DNA from: Streptomyces sp. ALI-76-A
GTDB lineage: Bacteria > Actinomycetota > Actinomycetes > Streptomycetales > Streptomycetaceae
Assembly (NCBI RefSeq): GCF_030287445.1
Contig: NZ_JASVWB010000002.1
Span: 3,596,001-3,660,000 of the forward strand
Reading direction: 5' to 3'
Length of the DNA: 64,000 bases
Positions 1 through 7,413 of this stretch are shown here, piece by piece. Every line of letters begins with the position of its first letter. The first letter of the stretch is position 1. The notes below the pieces were generated by a model. The model was not told the origin of the DNA and ran no database searches. It saw nothing but the letters and a program-made list of their open reading frames with translations. The position numbers were made by a program, and so were the translations under genes.

Positions 1-1
1 G

Positions 2-445
2 GAACTGGAGGCGCAGGAACGCCGTCTGGTCTTCCGACAGTTCACCTACGACGACGCCTGGGCCCTGGGCTCCCTCCTCGTCGACCTGGCCCGGGAACGC
101 CAGGCGCCCGTGGCCATCGACATCCACCGCGCCGGCCAGCAGCTCTTCCACGCGGCCCTGCCCGGCTCGGCCCCCGACAACGACGCCTGGATCGCCCGCA
201 AGCGCCGGGTGGTGGAGCGCTACGGCTCCGCCTCCTACCTGGTCGGCGCCCAGTTCCGCGCCAAGGGCACGACGTTCGAGGAGTCCTCGCGGCTGGACCC
301 GGACGTGTACGCGGCCCATGGCGGCTCGTTCCCGATCACGGTCGAGGGCGTGGGCGTGATCGGCGCGGTGACCGTCTCCGGGCTGCCGCAGTTGCAGGAC
401 CACCGGTTCGTCGTGGAGGCGTTGGAGCAGTTCCTGGGACTCTGA
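2..445 (+). CDS. UPF0303 / HbpS-like heme-degrading-domain protein, 5' partial
   Basis: The reading frame is open from the left edge to a TGA, giving 147 visible residues; the start lies outside the window. A GTG lies inside the frame at 110 but the homologous sequence clearly continues upstream of it. The sequence (FRQFTYDDAWALGS, then VAIDIHRAGQQLFHAALPGS, and the end VSGLPQLQDHRFVVEAL) matches the UPF0303 group of the GlcG/HbpS fold, small cytosolic proteins some of which are annotated as heme-degrading. The exact function is not established for this family. The next gene starts 68 bp downstream on the same strand. Confidence 0.85.
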   Translation, partial: ELEAQERRLVFRQFTYDDAWALGSLLVDLARERQAPVAIDIHRAGQQLFHAALPGSAPDNDAWIARKRRVVERYGSASYLVGAQFRAKGTTFEESSRLDPDVYAAHGGSFPITVEGVGVIGAVTVSGLPQLQDHRFVVEALEQFLGL

Positions 446-513
446 GGGAAGATCCCGGCGCGTCCTCCGGTTGGCACCGCTGTACAGCCCGCCGACCGGA
501 GGAGCCGAACCCC

Positions 514-1380
514 ATGAGCGACGCCTTGAAGGAATCCATCGGCCGGTACGGCGTCTGGAGCGTCGGCCTGCGTTCCGAGGACCCGGCCCGGCGCGATGAA
601 CTGACCGAGTCCGCCGCCGAGTTGGAGCAGCTCGGGTACGGCGCGATCTGGCTGGGCGGCAACAGCTCCGTCGGCAACGCCGTACCGCTCGTCGAGGCGA
701 CCTCGCGGATCGTCGTCGGCACCAGCATCCAGAGCATCTGGCAGCACGGGGCCGCCGACACCGCGGCCGGCATCGCCGCGCTGGAGGCCACGCACCCCGG
801 CCGCTTCGCCCTCGGCCTCGGGGTCAGCCACGCCAAGCGCGCGGAGCAGTACCGCCGCCCCTACTCCGCCCTGGTCGCCCACCTCGACGCCCTGGACGCG
901 GCGGGACTCGCGGCGGACCGCCGGCTCCTGGCGGCCCTCGGCCCCAAGAGCCTGGAGCTGGCCCGGGACCGCTCCGCCGGCTCGATCCCGTACCTGGTCA
1001 CCCCGGAGCACACCGCGCGGGCCCGCGAGATCCTGGGCCGAGCCCCGCTCCTGGCCCCTGAGCTGGCGGTGGTCCTGGAGACAGACCCGGCCCGCGCCCG
1101 CGCCCTGGCCCGCGAGTTCCTCGCCCCGTACCTCGCGCTGCCGAACTACACCAACAACTTCCTGCGCGACGGCTTCACCGAGGACGACCTGGCGGACGGC
1201 GGCAGCGACCGCCTGGTGGACGCCGTGTTCGCGTGGGGCGGGGAGAGCCGCGTCCGGGAGCGGATCGACGCGTACTTCGCGGCGGGCGCGGACCATGTGG
1301 CGCTTCAGGTGGTGGACGGGAACGCCCGGGAGACGCTGCCGCGGGAGGCGTGGCAGCGGCTGGCCGCGCTGCTGGTGTGA
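514..1380 (+). CDS. LLM-class F420-dependent oxidoreductase
   Basis: A 288-residue luciferase-like monooxygenase fold protein of the group annotated as probable F420-dependent oxidoreductases. The N-terminal strand and loop (YGVWSVGLRSED), LEQLGYGAIWLGGN and the GRFALGLGVSHAKR segment near residues 94-108 are typical of the family. The ATG is preceded by a good GGAGGAG about ten bases upstream. It would act in the cytosol using coenzyme F420, or possibly FMN; the substrate cannot be told. It may be co-transcribed with the UPF0303 gene. A strong hairpin follows the stop codon. Confidence 0.85.
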   Translation: MSDALKESIGRYGVWSVGLRSEDPARRDELTESAAELEQLGYGAIWLGGNSSVGNAVPLVEATSRIVVGTSIQSIWQHGAADTAAGIAALEATHPGRFALGLGVSHAKRAEQYRRPYSALVAHLDALDAAGLAADRRLLAALGPKSLELARDRSAGSIPYLVTPEHTARAREILGRAPLLAPELAVVLETDPARARALAREFLAPYLALPNYTNNFLRDGFTEDDLADGGSDRLVDAVFAWGGESRVRERIDAYFAAGADHVALQVVDGNARETLPREAWQRLAALLV

Positions 1381-1403
1381 GGTGACGCCCTGGGCCGGGG
1401 GAA

Positions 1404-1448
1404 CCGCGGCGGGTCCCGGCGGCCCGTGGCCGCCGGGACCCGCCGCGG
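1404..1448. terminator. Bidirectional hairpin terminator
   Basis: Two perfect 19-bp GC-rich inverted arms (1404-1422 and 1430-1448) flank a 7-nt loop between the convergent oxidoreductase and FAH hydrolase genes. There is no T-tract, as is usual for actinobacterial terminators. Confidence 0.8.
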
Positions 1449-1459
1449 CTCCCCGCCCC

Positions 1460-2311
1460 TCAGGCGTCCTTGAACTCCTGCCGCTGCCTGCCGAGCCCCT
1501 CGATCTCCAGCTCGACCACGTCCCCGGCCCGCAGGTACGGCTTCGGCTCGGGTGCCCCGAACGCCACCCCCGCCGGCGTCCCGGTGTTGATCACGTCACC
1601 GGGATACAGGGTCATGAACTGGCTGACGTAGCGCACCACTTCCGCCACCGGGAAGATCTGCTCCGCGGTCGTCCCGTCCTGCTTCAGCTCGCCGTTGACC
1701 CACAGCCGCAGGGACAGGTGCTGCGGATCGGGCACCTCGTCCGCCGTCACCAGCCACGGTCCCAGGGGGCTGAAGGTCTCGCAGTTCTTCCCCTTGTCCC
1801 AGGTCCCGCCCCGCTCCATCTGGAACTCCCGCTCGGACACGTCGTGCGCCACCGCGTATCCGGCGACACAGCCCAACGCCTCCTCGACGGACTCGCAGTA
1901 CCGGGCCGTACGCCCGATGACGACCGCCAGCTCCACCTCCCAGTCGGTCTTCGCGGACCGGCGGGGGACCAGCACGGTGTCGTAGGGCCCGACCACCGTG
2001 TCCGCGGCCTTGAAGAAGATCACCGGCTCGGCGGGCGGCTCGGCGCCCGTCTCCCGTGCGTGGTCGTGGTAGTTCAGCCCGATGCACACGATCTTGCCGA
2101 TCCGGGCGAGCGGCGGTCCGATGCGCAGCCCGGTGGCGTCCAGCGCGGGCAGCGAACCCGCGGCGGCGCGGATCCGGCCGAGCGCCGCGTCGTCGGCGAG
2201 CAGCGGACCGTCGATGTCCGGCACGACACCGGACAGGTCCCGCAGGATTCCCTCGGCGTCGAGCAGCGCGGGCCGCTCCGACCCCGCCGTACCGACTCGC
2301 AGCAGCTTCAT
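1460..2311 (-). CDS. Fumarylacetoacetate hydrolase family protein
   Basis: A 283-residue FAH-fold hydrolase/isomerase/decarboxylase. The catalytic core opens with IVCIGLNYHDHARETG (about residues 74-89). The divalent-metal ligands are visible as WEVELAV (E125, E127) and AHDVSERE (D157). Family members cleave acylpyruvates or decarboxylate/isomerise aromatic meta-cleavage products; the substrate here is unknown. The frame stays open 222 bp further upstream, but the ATG at 2311 is preferred because GAGGGAG sits just upstream and MKLLRVG is the usual family start. It is monocistronic and convergent with the preceding gene. Confidence 0.9.
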   Translation of the reverse strand: MKLLRVGTAGSERPALLDAEGILRDLSGVVPDIDGPLLADDAALGRIRAAAGSLPALDATGLRIGPPLARIGKIVCIGLNYHDHARETGAEPPAEPVIFFKAADTVVGPYDTVLVPRRSAKTDWEVELAVVIGRTARYCESVEEALGCVAGYAVAHDVSEREFQMERGGTWDKGKNCETFSPLGPWLVTADEVPDPQHLSLRLWVNGELKQDGTTAEQIFPVAEVVRYVSQFMTLYPGDVINTGTPAGVAFGAPEPKPYLRAGDVVELEIEGLGRQRQEFKDA

Positions 2312-2528
2312 GAGCACAATCTCCCTCGATCGCGGGCTGTCCGCCGACGGGTGCAGCCATCGGAGGACTGGTCGATCCTCCAAGCTCGGCGTCCAGTCCG
2401 CAATACCCGGTTCACGGACTGGACGGGGGGTGAGGTGGGCGGACCGGGCAGGGCTCGCCAGGTCGGAGCAGGACCGGGCACCCGGTTCGGAGTGCGACCG
2501 GTCGGCGGGCGGGCCGGACGTGACCGTC

Positions 2529-2640
2529 GGCACGGCGACCCGCCCCGACGGTCATCGGCACGGCGACCCGCCCTGGCGGTGCTCGGTACAGCGACCCGCC
2601 CTGGCGGTGCTCGGTACAGCGACCCGCCCTGGCGGTCATC
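2529..2640. repeat. 28-bp tandem repeat, four copies, overlapping the 3' end of yidC
   Basis: Four 28-bp units (2529-2556, 2557-2584, 2585-2612, 2613-2640) share the core CGACCCGCC and differ at a few positions; a 9-bp partial fifth unit follows. The last unit covers the yidC stop codon (2636-2638), and the partial unit encodes the final yidC residues. The remaining bases from 2312 to 2528 hold no gene that I can support. Confidence 0.85.
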
Positions 2641-3349
2641 GGTACAGCGTCGCCCGCTCCACCGCGCTCCACGTCGTGCTCGTCACCACGTACAGCGCGG
2701 CGGCCAGCGGCACCACGGCCACCGTGAACAGGGTGAGGAAGGACATGAAGGGCATGACCTTGCTCATCGCGCCCATCCCGGGCAGCTGCGCGCCGTCCCC
2801 CGCCGGCACCACCGGGTTCGCGGCGAGCATCCGCTTCGTACGGTGGTAGTTGAAGGCGGCGACCGCGGTGACGAGCGCGAACAGGCCGACGTAGACGAGC
2901 CCGGCGGCGCCGAACGGTCCGCCGTCGCCGAGCGCGTCGGCGAAGCGGTCGCCCAGGGGCGCGGTGAACAGCCGGTGCGAGAGCAGTTCGTTGGCCTGTC
3001 CGCCGATCTCCGCGCTGGAGAACAGGTGGTAGAGGAGGAAGAACGCGGGCACCTGGCACAGGCTGGGCAGGCAGCCCGACAGCGGCGACACCTTCTCCTC
3101 GGTGTGCAGTCGCAGGACGGCCTCCTGGAGCTTGTCGGGGTTCTTCGCGTGCTTGCGGCGCAGCTCGGCGATCTTCGGCTGGAGCCGGGTCCGCGCCTGC
3201 TGTCCGCGGGCCGCCGCCCGGGACAGGGGGTGCACGAGAAGTCGTACGAGTGCGGTGAACAGGACGATCGCGGCGGCGGCCGCGGTGGCGCCGAACAGCG
3301 GCTGGAGCAGGTCGGCCAGGTGCTGGACCAGGTCGGCGAAAACGGACAT
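2636..3349 (-). CDS. yidC: YidC/Oxa1-family membrane protein insertase (short form)
   Basis: A 237-residue polytopic membrane protein. TM1 contains FTALVRLLVHPLSR with the conserved groove arginine (about R36). A charged cytoplasmic loop follows (LQPKIAELRRKHAKNPDKLQ), then SPLSGCLPSLCQVPAFFLLY and two or three further TM segments. It lacks the large periplasmic domain, like other Gram-positive YidC proteins. At under 240 residues it is shorter than the usual actinobacterial housekeeping YidC near the replication origin, so it is probably a paralogue. The ATG at 3349 follows GGAGGG; a longer open frame to 3448 lacks family similarity. It is downstream of the DUF6412 gene on the same strand. 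Confidence 0.9.
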   Translation of the reverse strand: MSVFADLVQHLADLLQPLFGATAAAAAIVLFTALVRLLVHPLSRAAARGQQARTRLQPKIAELRRKHAKNPDKLQEAVLRLHTEEKVSPLSGCLPSLCQVPAFFLLYHLFSSAEIGGQANELLSHRLFTAPLGDRFADALGDGGPFGAAGLVYVGLFALVTAVAAFNYHRTKRMLAANPVVPAGDGAQLPGMGAMSKVMPFMSFLTLFTVAVVPLAAALYVVTSTTWSAVERATLYR

Positions 3350-3570
3350 GGGTGAGCCCTCCGGGGGTCTCGTCGTGCCGGTGGGGTGCGGACGGCATGA
3401 CGACGGGCGGCGCGGGGTCACCGGCGTACGGAGAGGTACGAAACGCACGCAGGCCTACCAGGCCTCCGGGACGTACAAGGCGCCTACGGGCTGTGTGGAG
3501 GCGCGTACGGGTGCCGGGTGCGCACGTGTGCACACCTGTGCGTACGGGAGATGGTGCCGGTGAGTGAGCC

Positions 3571-3882
3571 CTACGCGGCGGTCGCCGGGAGGGCGTGTCC
3601 CGGTGCTCGGGGGCGGGTGCGCCCCTTGGCGTCGGGATCTCGCTGGGGCAGGAACGCCGTGCGGCGGGCGCGGTCGCGGATGGCCGTGCGCACCCGGGTG
3701 GGCGGGACGGCGGGCGCGGCACGCGAGGCGAGGAGGGAGCAGACGGCGAGGGCGGAGCCGGCCGCGGCGGTCGCGGCGAGCGCGACGGTGGCGGAGAGGC
3801 TGCCGACGTCGAGCAGCACGACGTCGAGGAGAAGGATCAGCAGGGCGGCGGCGGGGCGCGAGTCGGTCCAGCTGCGGATCAC
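3571..3882 (-). CDS. Small DUF6412-type membrane protein
   Basis: A 103-residue protein with two hydrophobic helices (AAALLILLLDVVLLDVG and ATVALAATAAAGSALAVCSL) and a basic C-terminal tail ending near RTAFLPQRDPDAKG. This is the usual layout of the DUF6412 proteins found beside the short yidC in Streptomyces. The GTG at 3882 is chosen because GGGAGGGGG precedes it; the frame stays open upstream only through repeat DNA. It is the first gene of a likely two-gene operon with yidC, 221 bp apart. Function unknown; the pairing suggests a role linked to membrane insertion. Confidence 0.7.
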   Translation of the reverse strand: MIRSWTDSRPAAALLILLLDVVLLDVGSLSATVALAATAAAGSALAVCSLLASRAAPAVPPTRVRTAIRDRARRTAFLPQRDPDAKGRTRPRAPGHALPATAA

Positions 3883-3960
3883 GAGCGGCCCCCTCCCTGC
3901 GTCTCGTACGCCTCGTACGTCTTGTGCGAAGTTCGTACGGCCGTCTGTCCTGGCTCGGTC

Positions 3961-4033
3961 ATACCTGCCTCGGTCATACCTGCCTCGGTCATACCTGCCT
4001 CGGTATACCTGCCTCGGTATACCTGCCTCGGTT
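3961..4033. repeat. 14/15-bp tandem repeat upstream of the DUF6412-yidC operon
   Basis: Five near-identical units of ATACCTGCCTCGGT, with a 15th base C or T in three of them, run from 3961 to 4033 with periods 15, 15, 14, 14 and 15; a partial sixth starts at 4034. They lie 80-150 bp upstream of the GTG at 3882. The rest of 3883-4509 (627 bp) contains no convincing gene: the open frames through it are repeat-driven. Confidence 0.85.
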
Positions 4034-4190
4034 ATACCTGATCGCTCGCGATCGGCTGTAGCGAGCGTTTCGGCCCGAGCGGTGTCCGGCCGACACCGAG
4101 CAGTGTGACCGGCCGACGGCCGACCGGCTCCGCCGCGCGTGCTCCGGGCCGGGATCGAGGCCCGGCCCGGCACCATGAGGACGTCCGCGG

Positions 4191-4263
4191 GCGGTACGGC
4201 GGTTGCGCGGGCCGGGCGGTACGGCGGTTGCGCAGGCCGGGCGGACGACGGTCGCGCGGCCGG
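4191..4263. repeat. 25-bp tandem repeat
   Basis: Two nearly identical 25-bp units (4191-4215 and 4216-4240; one substitution) and a degenerate third of 23 bp (4241-4263) share GCGGTACGGCGGTTGCGC. It is non-coding DNA between the divergent DUF6412 and GH30 genes. Confidence 0.8.
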
Positions 4264-4389
4264 GCGCGCGGGCCGGGCACTCGCCGTACGGGCCGAGTCG
4301 GGTGCCGTGGTCGGCCTGCTGGTACGAACTCCCGCCGCCCCGCGTTCGGGATATCGCACTTCCTCCACTGGTTTTAGAAAGGGCTGGAA

Positions 4390-4401
4390 GAAAGCGCTGT
4401 C
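4390..4401. promoter_or_regulatory. Candidate LacI-type operator upstream of the GH30 gene
   Basis: GAAAGCGCTGTC is an imperfect 12-bp palindrome (10 of 12 positions) centred on AGCGCT, about 110 bp upstream of the GH30 ATG. LacI-family operators for polysaccharide utilisation genes often have such a centre. No regulator gene is adjacent, so this is a suggestion only. Confidence 0.3.
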
Positions 4402-4509
4402 AGACCTCTCGACAACCTCACGCGCCGCACCCGATGCTTCGTCCTGGCATCAGCGGGACAGGCCACGGCACCGGTTCAGGGACCGGTCGTCGATCGAATC
4501 GGAGAAGCC

Positions 4510-5982
4510 ATGATCCGACGCAGAACACTGCTGGCGGCCGCCGGCGGTACCGTCCTCGGCAGCGCCCTGGCGACGGGCACCGCACACGCGGACGCCACGG
4601 TCGCCGTCAACCCCGGGACCTCGTACGGCACATGGGAGGGCTGGGGGACGTCGCTGGCCTGGTGGGCCAACGTGTTCGGCGCCCGGGACGACTTCGCCGA
4701 CCTCTTCTTCACCACCAAGTCGGTGTCGTACGGCGGCGCGACGCTCCCCGGTCTCGGCCTGAACATCGCCCGCTACAACCTGGGCGCGTGCAGCTGGAAC
4801 AGCGTGGGCGGGACGACGATGGTCAAGTCGCCCAACATCCCCGCGTTCAAGCAGATCGAGGGCTTCTGGCAGGACTGGAACAACGAGGACCCGGCGTCCT
4901 CGGCCTGGAACTGGGCGGCGGACGCGAAGCAGCGCGCCATGCTGACGAAGGCGACCCAACGAGGCGCGGTCAGCGAGCTGTTCGCGAACTCCCCGATGTG
5001 GTGGATGTGCCTGAACCACAACCCGTCGGGCGCCTCGGGCGGCGGCAACAACCTCCAGTCCTGGAACTACCGCCAGCATGCCTCCCACCTGGCCGCGACC
5101 GCCCTGTACGCCAGGAACAACTGGGGCGTGAACTTCGCGACGGTGGACCCCTTCAACGAGCCGGCCGCCAGTTGGTGGACCGCCACCGGCACCCAGGAGG
5201 GCTGCCACATGGACCCCGCGGTCCAGGCGGCCGTCCTCCCCCACATGCGCAGCGAGCTGGACAAGCGCGGTCTGACGGGTCTGCGGATCGCCGCGTCCGA
5301 CGAGACGAACTACGACACCGCCCGCTCGACCTGGGCCTCCTTCGGCTCCTCGACCAAGGCCCTGGTCAGCCAGGTCAACGTGCACGGTTACCAGGGCTCG
5401 GGCGGCCGGCGGGACCTGCTGTACACGGACGTGGTGACCACCTCCGGCAAGAAGCTGTGGAACTCGGAGACGGGCGACAGCGACGGCACCGGCCTGACCA
5501 TGGCGTCGAACCTCTGCCTCGACTTCCGCTGGCTGCACCCCACGGCGTGGGTCTACTGGCAGGTCATGGACCCGTCGGCGGGCTGGGCGATGATCGCGTA
5601 CGACGCGGGCACCCTGCAACCGACGACCGTGCAGCCGAAGTACTACGTGATGGCCCAGTTCAGCCGCCACATCCGCCCCGGCATGCGGATCCTCGACACG
5701 GGGGTGGGCTACGCGGCGGCGGCCTACGACGCGACGGCGAGGCGCCTGGTGATCGTGGCCGTGAACACGTCGACGTCGGCCCAGACCCTGACCTTCGACC
5801 TGTCCCGCTTCACCACGGTGACGGGCGGCTCGGGCGGCCTGGTCCCGCGCTGGAACACGGTCACGACGGGCGGCGACAAGTACGCGGCCTACTCGGACAC
5901 GCGGCTGAGCGGGAAGAGCGTGAGCGTGCCGTTCGCGGCGAAGGCGGTGCAGACGCTGCAGATCGACGGGGTGACGATCTAG
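4510..5982 (+). CDS. Secreted GH30 glycoside hydrolase, probable endo-beta-1,6-galactanase (GH30_5)
   Basis: A 490-residue exported enzyme. Residues 1-27 form a signal peptide with twin arginines (MIRRRTLLAAAGG) ending at AHA, so Tat export is likely. The (beta/alpha)8 domain shows WEGWGTSLAWW near residue 42, the acid/base glutamate in DPFNEP (E217) and the nucleophile in LWNSETGD (E320), and a C-terminal beta domain follows. The pattern resembles Streptomyces GH30 subfamily 5 galactanases acting on arabinogalactan side chains; a different GH30 specificity is possible. Spacing from the upstream repeats suggests an individual promoter. Confidence 0.85.
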   Translation: MIRRRTLLAAAGGTVLGSALATGTAHADATVAVNPGTSYGTWEGWGTSLAWWANVFGARDDFADLFFTTKSVSYGGATLPGLGLNIARYNLGACSWNSVGGTTMVKSPNIPAFKQIEGFWQDWNNEDPASSAWNWAADAKQRAMLTKATQRGAVSELFANSPMWWMCLNHNPSGASGGGNNLQSWNYRQHASHLAATALYARNNWGVNFATVDPFNEPAASWWTATGTQEGCHMDPAVQAAVLPHMRSELDKRGLTGLRIAASDETNYDTARSTWASFGSSTKALVSQVNVHGYQGSGGRRDLLYTDVVTTSGKKLWNSETGDSDGTGLTMASNLCLDFRWLHPTAWVYWQVMDPSAGWAMIAYDAGTLQPTTVQPKYYVMAQFSRHIRPGMRILDTGVGYAAAAYDATARRLVIVAVNTSTSAQTLTFDLSRFTTVTGGSGGLVPRWNTVTTGGDKYAAYSDTRLSGKSVSVPFAAKAVQTLQIDGVTI

Positions 5983-6081
5983 GGAACACACCGGGTCGGG
6001 CGGGCTCGGACGGGCCCGCCCACCGGTCCTGGCCTGCACCTCTCTCTCCCTTTGTCACCGCTCGGCAGTACCGTGTCCCCC

Positions 6082-7092
6082 ATGCGCCCCGACACGCCTG
6101 CCGAGAACGTCGACCACACCGCCGAAGCGGCACGCCTGGAGCGGACCGCCGGCCTGTACCCGGAGGACGCCGAGGCCCTGCTCCTACAGGCCGCGGCCCA
6201 CTTGGAACTGTCCGGCGACCGCCCCGCCGCCACCGCGCTCTACGACCGCCTGCTGTCGTCCGGGGACGCCCTGGACAACCCCCACCTGGTCCGCGCCCTC
6301 AAGGCCTCGAACCTCTGGGAGTACGGCCACGAGGCTGAGGCCAGAGCCATCATCGACGGCATCCGGTCGGGGGCCCCGCGCGACGCGGCGCCGTGGGTGA
6401 TCGTGGCGGAGTCCCTGGAGGCCCACGACGAGCTGGAGGCGGCCCAGGAGACGTTCACGGAGGGCGTGCGTCTCCTCCTCGCGGACGTCCAGGAGCCCCC
6501 GTACGCCACGCATCCGCTGCTGTTCGGCCGGCACAGGGTCCGCCGCATGCTGGGCCTGACCCACGACGACTGGGACGTGCTGGCCGACACGCTGCACACC
6601 TCCCCCGTCTCCCTGGACGAACTCCACGACCCCAAGCGCGTGTGGTCCCTGGGCTCGGAGAACCCCGCGGAACTGGCGGCGGAGATCTCCCGCCTGCGCG
6701 CGGAACTCGGCACCTACCGGGAGGCGTTGTCCCGCCCGTTCCCGGTGGCGGTCCTGCACTGGCCGGCGGGCGAACTGGCGGAACTGGTCTCGGCGTACCC
6801 GTCCCTGTCCGCGGAGTACCCCTCCCACGAGACCCACCTGGCCACGATAGAGGCCTCCCTGCGCGAGCTGTCCTCCTCAGGCACCCCCAACCTGGGCATC
6901 GTCACCGGCACGGTCCCGTCCTACGAGGCCTTCGCGGCGTCGGAGGGAGCCTCACCGGAGGACGTGTCGCTCCTTCCCCAGTACGCGACGACGCTGGCGG
7001 CGAGGGGGCGGGCGGTGCGGTGGCCTCCGCAGAGGGGGGCGGGGTGTTGGTGCGGGTCGGGCGAGGGGTACCGGGAGTGCCACGGGGCGTAG
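6082..7092 (+). CDS. SEC-C domain protein
   Basis: A 336-residue protein rich in alpha-helical, TPR-like segments (for example EDAEALLLQAAAHLE and LEAHDELEAAQETF). It ends in a SEC-C zinc motif, GCWCGSGEGYRECHG, where the C-x-C and C-H pairs bind metal. SEC-C tails are found in SecA and in many uncharacterised proteins. The ATG at 6082 is preferred to the TTG at 6052 because similarity begins at MRPDTPAENVDH; the ribosome binding site is weak. It is the last core-like gene before the accessory island. Confidence 0.85.
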   Translation: MRPDTPAENVDHTAEAARLERTAGLYPEDAEALLLQAAAHLELSGDRPAATALYDRLLSSGDALDNPHLVRALKASNLWEYGHEAEARAIIDGIRSGAPRDAAPWVIVAESLEAHDELEAAQETFTEGVRLLLADVQEPPYATHPLLFGRHRVRRMLGLTHDDWDVLADTLHTSPVSLDELHDPKRVWSLGSENPAELAAEISRLRAELGTYREALSRPFPVAVLHWPAGELAELVSAYPSLSAEYPSHETHLATIEASLRELSSSGTPNLGIVTGTVPSYEAFAASEGASPEDVSLLPQYATTLAARGRAVRWPPQRGAGCWCGSGEGYRECHGA

Positions 7093-7413
7093 CACCTTCC
7101 CCCTCCCCACACACCGCACGCCGCCGAGCCGGCCCGGCGTGGTGGGGAGGCGCGTCCAGGCCCCAACTTCCGAAGGGCCATCGCCGAAGGCGACGCGCAG
7201 CGCCCTGGAATCCCAGATGTTGGATGCACATAAAGCGGTACATACAATGAATATCCCTGACCAACGCAGCCGATAAATAAGGGACTTATCGCCCCTGTTC
7301 GGCATCTCCCTCCCCCTATGTCCAACGTTTGCAGTACGGTCACATCCTCCATCTGTTGTGTGTAGGGGGCTGTTAACTCGTGGAGCAGGCCCTGACCTGT
7401 GCCTTGAGGAAAC
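7093..7413. other. Intergenic left boundary of the accessory island
   Basis: This 321-bp gap has no gene. Between about 7215 and 7290 the composition shifts to AT-rich sequence unlike the flanking DNA, and a short inverted repeat (ATAAG-3-CTTAT, about 7273-7285) lies there. The probable island promoter is inside. No obvious attachment-site duplication is visible by eye. Confidence 0.5.
7220..7248 (+). promoter_or_regulatory. Candidate promoter of the MORC-Z1-vsr operon
   Basis: TTGGAT (7220-7225) and TACAAT (7243-7248) are separated by exactly 17 bp. The -10 matches the consensus at five of six positions and the -35 at three. It lies about 165 bp upstream of the ATG at 7414, which has its own GAGGAAA ribosome binding site. 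Confidence 0.4.

Noticed and set aside
1295..3355. 686-residue plus-strand ORF across three genes
   Set aside because: It overlaps the FAH hydrolase and yidC antisense and shows no family features.
4032..4368. N-terminal extension or separate gene upstream of DUF6412 on the minus strand
   Set aside because: The frame is open only through the 15-bp and 25-bp repeats, while a strong ribosome binding site fixes the DUF6412 start at 3882.
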